Part shown: positions 14,077 through 18,578 of the stretch, one piece after another | How the letters are laid out: each line of letters starts with the position of its first letter | Position numbering within the stretch: position 1 is the first letter of the stretch | NCBI GenBank assembly: GCA_002313925.1 | Contig: DCAZ01000133.1 | Coordinates: 1 to 18,578 of the forward strand | Length of the DNA: 18,578 bases | Source: Gemmatimonadales bacterium UBA1120 | GTDB lineage: Bacteria; Gemmatimonadota; Gemmatimonadetes; Longimicrobiales; Gaopeijiaceae | Direction: 5' to 3' | Notes under the pieces: model-generated | Databases searched by the model: none | What the model was told of the DNA's origin: nothing | Seen by the model: the letters and a program-made list of their open reading frames with translations, nothing else | Made by a program: the position numbers and the translations under genes

Positions 14077-16116
14077 ATGTCTGTTCCCACTTTCCGTTCT
14101 CAGGCGCCTTGGTTCCTGGTGTTAATAGCAGCAACTCTGCCGTCTTTAGCTAGCAGCCAGACAGACACGGAAACCAAGAAGCTTACACTTGAGATGTATC
14201 TCGATCTCGAAAGTGTCTCGAATCCGCAGATCTCACCTGATGGTGCGCGTATCGTCTACACTCGTGGATGGGTCGATAAGATGAACGACCGCCGAGAATC
14301 GTCGATATGGATTATGAATGCTGACGGTAATAAAAACCATTTCCTTGTTGATGGTTCGGGACCGCTTTGGTCACCCGATGGAACACGGATTTCCTATACT
14401 GCCAAGGGTGAGCCCGAGGGATCACAGATCTTTGTCCGGTGGATGGATGACGAGGGTGCAACGACCCAGATTACCCGCCTAGAGAAGGGTCCGGGTGGGA
14501 TTGCTTGGTCGCCTGATGGAGAGTCGATCTCCTTCTCAATGAATGTTGATGGTGAACCCGCGTGGAGTGTAAACCCTCCGGGTCGACCCGACGGTGCTAC
14601 TTGGACCGAAGGTCCGAAGGTGGTGACAAGAGCGGATTACCGTCAGGACCGACAAGGCTTCGTTGATGAGGGTTGGCAACACATTTTCGTCGTACCCGCT
14701 GAAGGGGGCACTCCCCGTCAGCTCACTAACGGTGATTGGAATCATTCAACCGGGCGTTGGACGGCGGATGGAAGTGAACTCCTTTTTTCCTCGCTGCGCA
14801 CGGAAGATTCAGAACTCTCGTGGCGCGAATCGGAAATTTATGCAGTCAATGTTGCTACAGAAGAGATCCGTCAGCTGACGACCCGTCGTGGGCAAGACAC
14901 GGCCCCCCTCCCATCACCCCGTGGTGACCTGGTCGCATATCGCGGCAGCGATTTCAACACGGATACTTACCGGAATTCTGGTGTCTATTTGATGAATCTG
15001 GACGGCTCCGGATCTCGGCTTATTTCTGGTGACTTCGATCGTAATATCAACAACATGGAGTGGGCACACGACGGGAGTGGGGTATATGTCACCATTAGCT
15101 ATCAGGGTGCCCGCAACGTGCACTTTATATCCGCCCAGGGGGCCGTAAGCGAGGTCACTAGCGGTGCTCACATGCTCGGACTTAGCTCCTTCACTGATCA
15201 AGGTTTTGCTGTAGCTACGCTCTCGAGCCCTCAAGTGCCAGCCGACATTGTTTCATTTGATCTCGATGGGCCCATAACCTTCCGACAACTAACGAACGTG
15301 AATGATGACATTATGGCAGGTGTCACACTCGCTGATGTCGAGGAAATCTGGTACGAGTCACTTGACGGGTTCCAGATACAGGGGTGGATAATCAAGCCTC
15401 CGGACTTTGATCCCAGTGAAAAATACCCCTTAATGTTGAGCATTCATGGTGGGCCTCACGGGATGTACAACGTAGGATTCAACTTTGCATGGCAGGAACA
15501 CGCTGCGAACGGTTACGTGATCCTTTATACCAACCCGCGTGGTAGTTCTGGGTATGGTAGTCCATTCGGTAATGCGATCAAGAATGCATACCCGGGCAAA
15601 GACTTCAACGACTTAATGAATGGCGTTGATCTGGTGATTTCGAGAGGGTATGTCGATGAGCAGAATATGTTCGTCTATGGTTGTTCAGGTGGAGGAGTTC
15701 TTACTTCCTGGGTGGTAGGACACACCAACCGTTTCGCGGCAGCTTCAGCTAATTGCCCGGTCACGAATTGGCTCTCATTTGTCGGTACAACTGACGGCAT
15801 AGGTTGGTACCGGAATTTCGAAAAATTCCCTTGGGACGATCCGAGTGAACATCTGCGCCGTTCACCACTTATGTATGTTGGTAATGTTACGACTCCGACA
15901 ATGCTAATGACCGGCGTGGATGATCTCCGTACCCCGATGCCACAGACTGAAGAGTATTATGCCGCGCTGAAGGTAATGGGCGTGGAGACTGCCATGATCC
16001 GTTTCAATAATGAATGGCATGGTACGTCGAGTACACCATCTAATTTTCTTCGCACACAGTTATTTCTAAGGGAGTGGTTTAAGCGGTATGAACAAGGGCG
16101 CAGCATCACGTTCTAA
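14077..16116 (+). CDS. Secreted S9-family serine peptidase (prolyl oligopeptidase/acylaminoacyl-peptidase type)
   Basis: This 679-residue exported peptidase starts at ATG 14077, five bases after GAGGGG. The signal peptide has a hydrophobic core at about residues 11-25 and likely cleavage near Ala-Ser-Ser-Gln (25-28). Residues about 45-400 form the WD40/PD40-type beta-propeller, with repeated 'SPDG' blades (53-56, 99-102, 145-148). The alpha/beta-hydrolase domain covers about 420-675. The catalytic triad is visible: Ser537 in GCSGGG, Asp616 in GVDDLRTP, and His648 in NEWHGTSS. HGGP (458-461) supplies the oxyanion region. All core residues are intact, so it should hydrolyse short peptides, possibly after proline or from acylated N-termini. 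It is the last gene before a strong terminator and may share the transcript starting at lipA. Confidence 0.94.
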   Translation: MSVPTFRSQAPWFLVLIAATLPSLASSQTDTETKKLTLEMYLDLESVSNPQISPDGARIVYTRGWVDKMNDRRESSIWIMNADGNKNHFLVDGSGPLWSPDGTRISYTAKGEPEGSQIFVRWMDDEGATTQITRLEKGPGGIAWSPDGESISFSMNVDGEPAWSVNPPGRPDGATWTEGPKVVTRADYRQDRQGFVDEGWQHIFVVPAEGGTPRQLTNGDWNHSTGRWTADGSELLFSSLRTEDSELSWRESEIYAVNVATEEIRQLTTRRGQDTAPLPSPRGDLVAYRGSDFNTDTYRNSGVYLMNLDGSGSRLISGDFDRNINNMEWAHDGSGVYVTISYQGARNVHFISAQGAVSEVTSGAHMLGLSSFTDQGFAVATLSSPQVPADIVSFDLDGPITFRQLTNVNDDIMAGVTLADVEEIWYESLDGFQIQGWIIKPPDFDPSEKYPLMLSIHGGPHGMYNVGFNFAWQEHAANGYVILYTNPRGSSGYGSPFGNAIKNAYPGKDFNDLMNGVDLVISRGYVDEQNMFVYGCSGGGVLTSWVVGHTNRFAAASANCPVTNWLSFVGTTDGIGWYRNFEKFPWDDPSEHLRRSPLMYVGNVTTPTMLMTGVDDLRTPMPQTEEYYAALKVMGVETAMIRFNNEWHGTSSTPSNFLRTQLFLREWFKRYEQGRSITF

Positions 16117-16135
16117 TGGGCTCATGATGTAAGTT

Positions 16136-16177
16136 GAAAGCAGGGCCGGTGTGATTACACCGGCCCTGCTTTCTTTT
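16136..16177 (+). terminator. Strong rho-independent terminator after the S9 peptidase gene
   Basis: A perfect 17-bp stem (GAAAGCAGGGCCGGTGT at 16136-16152 with its exact complement at 16157-16173) closes a four-base GATT loop. It is followed by TTTT, with more T in the descending arm. It lies 19 bases after the S9 stop and is oriented to stop plus-strand transcription, separating lpd from the upstream genes. Confidence 0.95.
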
Positions 16178-16279
16178 GATTCAAGCGTACCGAGCACCTC
16201 ATCTGCTTCCCGGTGGTGTTCACTTTACCCCCCTTCCCACTCTATCTACCTTCGTAGCCCCTAGGAATCGGAGTTCGTC

Positions 16280-16307
16280 CAGGGGGCATTTTCTGCCCCT
16301 GTTTCTT
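16280..16307 (+). promoter_or_regulatory. Terminator-like hairpin in the lpd leader (possible attenuator)
   Basis: CAGGGGGCA (16280-16288) pairs with TGCCCCTG (16294-16301) across a five-base loop, with one bulged G. TTTCTT follows directly, as in an intrinsic terminator. It ends only 13 bases before the lpd start codon and lies downstream of the stronger terminator at 16136-16177. It could therefore control read-through into lpd rather than close the previous gene. Confidence 0.45.
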
Positions 16308-16320
16308 ACAGAGAGGCATC

Positions 16321-17733
16321 TTGTCCGATAAGAAAAGTGAGAGCTTCGATCTCATTATCGTAGGTAGCGGGCCGGGTGGTTATGTAGCCGCGATCCGGGC
16401 GGCACAATTGGGTTTGACAGCAGCGTGCATAGAGAAGGACGAGCTCGGGGGTGTTTGCCTCAACATCGGCTGCATACCGACAAAAGCTCTACTTTCGAGT
16501 GCCTTACTCGTCAGCGAGATGGCTGGTGCCCACGAGCATGGCATTATTGCTAAAGACGTTTCTTTCGACCTAGGCCCTGCTCAGGCCCGTAGCCGTCAAG
16601 TAGCCGCTCAGATGGCGAAGGGTATTGCTCATCTCTTTAAGAAAAATAAGGTCACGCACTTAAAAGGTGTCGGTCGGCTCAAGGGTCGTGGAAAAATAGA
16701 ACTGGAGACGAAGGACGGATCAAAGACTTTCTACGAAGCCAAAAATATCATCTTGGCTACTGGATCTAGGCCTCGGGATTTACCTGTCTTGAAGATTGAT
16801 GAGGACCGAATCTGGTCTTCAACCGGGGCACTAATGCAGGAGAAGGCACCGGAATCGCTGTTCATTGTAGGAGCAGGAGCAATCGGCATGGAGTTTGCCG
16901 ATGTGTATAACGCCTACGGGAGCAAGGTCACCGTGGTTGAGGCGCTGGAAAGAATCCTGCCGCTCGAAGATGCAGAGGTCTCAAAGTTTATGGAGCGCCT
17001 GTATAAGAAGCGCGGGATGGAGATCCATACCGGAGCACAATTCAAGCAGGCCAAGACCAGTAAGGATGGTGTTTCTGTAACCTTTGAAGACCGTAAGGGA
17101 AACGAGCAAACTTTGGACGTTGACTATGTCCTATCCGCCGTAGGGCGTGTTCCTAATTCTGAGGATCTTGGCCTTGATTCAGTGGACGCTAAGGTGGATG
17201 GACGTGGTTTCGTGTTAGTTGACCGGCACCTGTCCACGAATGTTCCGGGTCTTTACGCAATCGGTGACGTGGCAGGCCATCAACTCTTGGCGCACAAGGC
17301 TAGTCATGAGGGGATCACTTGTGTGGAGCACATAACTGGACACAGCCATGGAACGGTGGACTATGATAACGTGCCGAATTGTACGTACTGTCACCCCGAG
17401 GTCGCCTCTGTGGGGCTCACAGAGTTACAGGCGAAGGAAATGGGCTATGACATAGAGGTCGGCAAGTTTCCCTGGGCCGCGATTGGTCGAGCGGTTGCAT
17501 CTGGACACTCAGATGGGTTCATAAAGGTCATTCGGGACAAGCAGTTCTCAGAGATTCTTGGTGCACACATCGTAGGTCCCCATGCTACTGAGCTGATCGC
17601 TGAGTTCGTTTTAGGACGTCACCTAGAGTCTACAGTTGAGGAGTTAGAAAAGGCGATGCATCCTCATCCAACTTTGTCAGAAGGAGTAGCCGAAAGTGCC
17701 CTCGCATCCTTGGGCCGGCCGATCCATATCTAA
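16321..17733 (+). CDS. lpd: Dihydrolipoamide dehydrogenase, E3
   Basis: This 470-residue FAD flavoprotein re-oxidises the dihydrolipoyl group of E2 with NAD+. The FAD-binding VGSGPGG is at 14-20, the redox-active disulfide is Cys46/Cys51 in GGVCLNIGCIPTK, and the NAD-binding GAGAIGMEF lies near 183-191. The FAD-contacting AIGDVAG follows, and the C-terminal HPHPTLSE provides the base His449 with Glu454. Length and motifs are canonical. The start appears to be TTG 16321, because no ATG or GTG is available before the first beta strand; GAGAGG lies four bases upstream. TTCACT (16219-16224) and TATCTA (16243-16248), 18 bases apart, make only a weak promoter candidate. The gene is cut off from the rest of the complex by a terminator, so Lpd may be expressed separately and serve other lipoyl enzymes too. 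Confidence 0.97.
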   Translation: MSDKKSESFDLIIVGSGPGGYVAAIRAAQLGLTAACIEKDELGGVCLNIGCIPTKALLSSALLVSEMAGAHEHGIIAKDVSFDLGPAQARSRQVAAQMAKGIAHLFKKNKVTHLKGVGRLKGRGKIELETKDGSKTFYEAKNIILATGSRPRDLPVLKIDEDRIWSSTGALMQEKAPESLFIVGAGAIGMEFADVYNAYGSKVTVVEALERILPLEDAEVSKFMERLYKKRGMEIHTGAQFKQAKTSKDGVSVTFEDRKGNEQTLDVDYVLSAVGRVPNSEDLGLDSVDAKVDGRGFVLVDRHLSTNVPGLYAIGDVAGHQLLAHKASHEGITCVEHITGHSHGTVDYDNVPNCTYCHPEVASVGLTELQAKEMGYDIEVGKFPWAAIGRAVASGHSDGFIKVIRDKQFSEILGAHIVGPHATELIAEFVLGRHLESTVEELEKAMHPHPTLSEGVAESALASLGRPIHI

Positions 17734-17821
17734 GACGTAGGTATTACTGAACTCAGAGCCTACAGCTTATCGGGCCAGAATGTTGATCAGTTTGTGCACA
17801 GGAAAGGCGAAACCATTTTTC

Positions 17822-18578
17822 TCAAGTGGATTGCAAGCCTGCTGTCAGTTCGACCGTAATCCCGCGGATTTCCAAAATCCGCAATAGAGCTTCGCCGATC
17901 TTATTGTTTGGGGTCGATGCACCGGCGGTAATGCCTAAATCAAAGGCACCCCGAGGAAGCCAATCCTCATCCAGTATCTCCTCAGCCCCTGGGTCCAGCT
18001 CGACCTTGTGTTTGATCGTGCCTGCCCCAACATCGATACACGATGCATCCTGAATATGAAATGTATCTGTGTACTGTCGGCAGAGGTGAGCGAGATGGTT
18101 TGTGTTTGAGGAATTGTAACCACCGATCACAAGCATCAAGTCAGGTGGTTTCTCCATCATTTCCTCTACGGCATCCTGTCGTTCCTGTGTGGCTGAGCAG
18201 ATTGTTCCAAAAGACCTGAAGTGAGCACTGGTGTGTTCTTCATCAAAACGCTCGATGATCGCCTCACGAATCTTAGCACCAATGGCCATCGATTCACTGG
18301 CCAGCATTGTCGTTTGATTGGCCACGCCGATGAACTCTAAGTCGACTTCCGGGTCAAAGCCGGCGGAGACCTTCGTCTTGAACTGAGTTTTGAAATCGTC
18401 AGTTCTAAGATGCTTGGGCCGCTTCGCTATGTAGTCGCATAGGAGGTCGGCTTCAGCCATATCCCGAACGATGATGTACTTGCCTCCGGGGAACTTATTG
18501 ACTTGAGACGCTGTCGCGCGGGATTCCTCATGAGTGTACTTACCGTGAATAACTGCCGTGAAGCCATCTCGAGCGTAG
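17822..18578 (-). CDS. ispH: 4-hydroxy-3-methylbut-2-enyl diphosphate reductase (IspH/LytB), plant/cyanobacterial type, 5' partial
   Basis: This is the C-terminal 251 residues of the iron-sulfur enzyme that makes IPP and DMAPP in the last step of the MEP isoprenoid pathway. The frame continues past the internal Met (18460) to the window edge, adding 39 residues that include IHGKYTHEESRATAS. One cluster cysteine is visible in TICSATQERQDA. The substrate-contacting segments NQTTM, YNSSNTNHL and GITAGASTP are all present. HGKYxHEE, ATQERQDA and NSSNT match the longer plant and cyanobacterial IspH rather than the short E. coli form (GHKGHPEV, ATTNRQEAV). The other two cluster cysteines should lie in the missing N-terminal part. 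It converges on lpd across 88 bases that show no convincing terminator. Confidence 0.95.
   Translation of the reverse strand, partial: YARDGFTAVIHGKYTHEESRATASQVNKFPGGKYIIVRDMAEADLLCDYIAKRPKHLRTDDFKTQFKTKVSAGFDPEVDLEFIGVANQTTMLASESMAIGAKIREAIIERFDEEHTSAHFRSFGTICSATQERQDAVEEMMEKPPDLMLVIGGYNSSNTNHLAHLCRQYTDTFHIQDASCIDVGAGTIKHKVELDPGAEEILDEDWLPRGAFDLGITAGASTPNNKIGEALLRILEIRGITVELTAGLQST

Noticed and set aside
17734..17760. GTAGG/CCTAC pairing between lpd and ispH as a bidirectional terminator
   Set aside because: The stem has five pairs and a 17-base loop, with no T-tract next to it.
17822..18460. Taking the Met at 18460 as the start of IspH
   Set aside because: The frame stays open to the window end and encodes 39 more residues of clear IspH sequence, so the Met is internal.
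1..18578. CRISPR array, prophage, transposon, defence island or secondary-metabolite cluster
   Set aside because: No spaced repeats, integrase, transposase, terminal inverted repeats or biosynthetic enzymes are present. The genes are metabolic and hydrolytic housekeeping types.

Overview
The window is ordinary chromosomal sequence from a free-living bacterium. The moderate GC content, the run of exported peptidases with signal peptides ending in Ala-Gln or Ser-Gln, the split alpha/beta E1 pyruvate dehydrogenase and a plant/cyanobacterial-type IspH together fit Gemmatimonadota or a related phylum. That assignment is inference: there is no rRNA or other decisive marker here. I see no phage, insertion sequence, CRISPR array, tRNA or rRNA.

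Layout. Positions 1-684 hold the end of a Nif3-family dinuclear-metal protein, cut by the window edge. It converges on a minus-strand M28 metallopeptidase lipoprotein (724-2385). A 228-base divergent intergenic region separates that gene from a plus-strand run of four closely spaced genes: a secreted M14 carboxypeptidase-like protein (2614-4905), a zinc-ribbon/membrane/TPR-like protein joined to it by an ATGA overlap (4902-5690), an extended-SDR NAD-dependent epimerase (5725-6711) and a LOG-family nucleotide hydrolase (6752-7492).

After a 196-base leader comes the lipoate/pyruvate dehydrogenase block: lipA (7689-8789), pdhA E1 alpha (8791-9861), pdhB E1 beta (9909-10889) and pdhC E2 (10995-12245). 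Two exported hydrolase genes follow in the same direction, a YtcJ-like amidohydrolase lipoprotein (12308-13981) and an S9 serine peptidase (14077-16116). The block ends at a strong intrinsic terminator (16136-16177). Dihydrolipoamide dehydrogenase lpd, the E3 of the complex, lies just beyond the terminator with its own leader (16321-17733). The window closes with the C-terminal part of ispH on the minus strand (17822-18578), converging on lpd.

How the genes work together. LipA makes the lipoyl group carried by the E2 lipoyl lysine. E1 alpha and beta decarboxylate pyruvate onto that group, E2 passes the acetyl group to CoA, and Lpd re-oxidises the dihydrolipoyl arm. The secreted M28, M14 and S9 enzymes and the amidohydrolase look like a peptide and amide scavenging set.

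The least explained signals are in the non-coding gaps. The lipA leader can form either of two mutually exclusive hairpins, one of which captures the Shine-Dalgarno sequence. The pdhB Shine-Dalgarno sequence also lies in a possible hairpin, and lpd has a terminator-like hairpin just before its start codon. These were found by eye and have not been tested. Nothing in the window is clearly a new multi-gene system.
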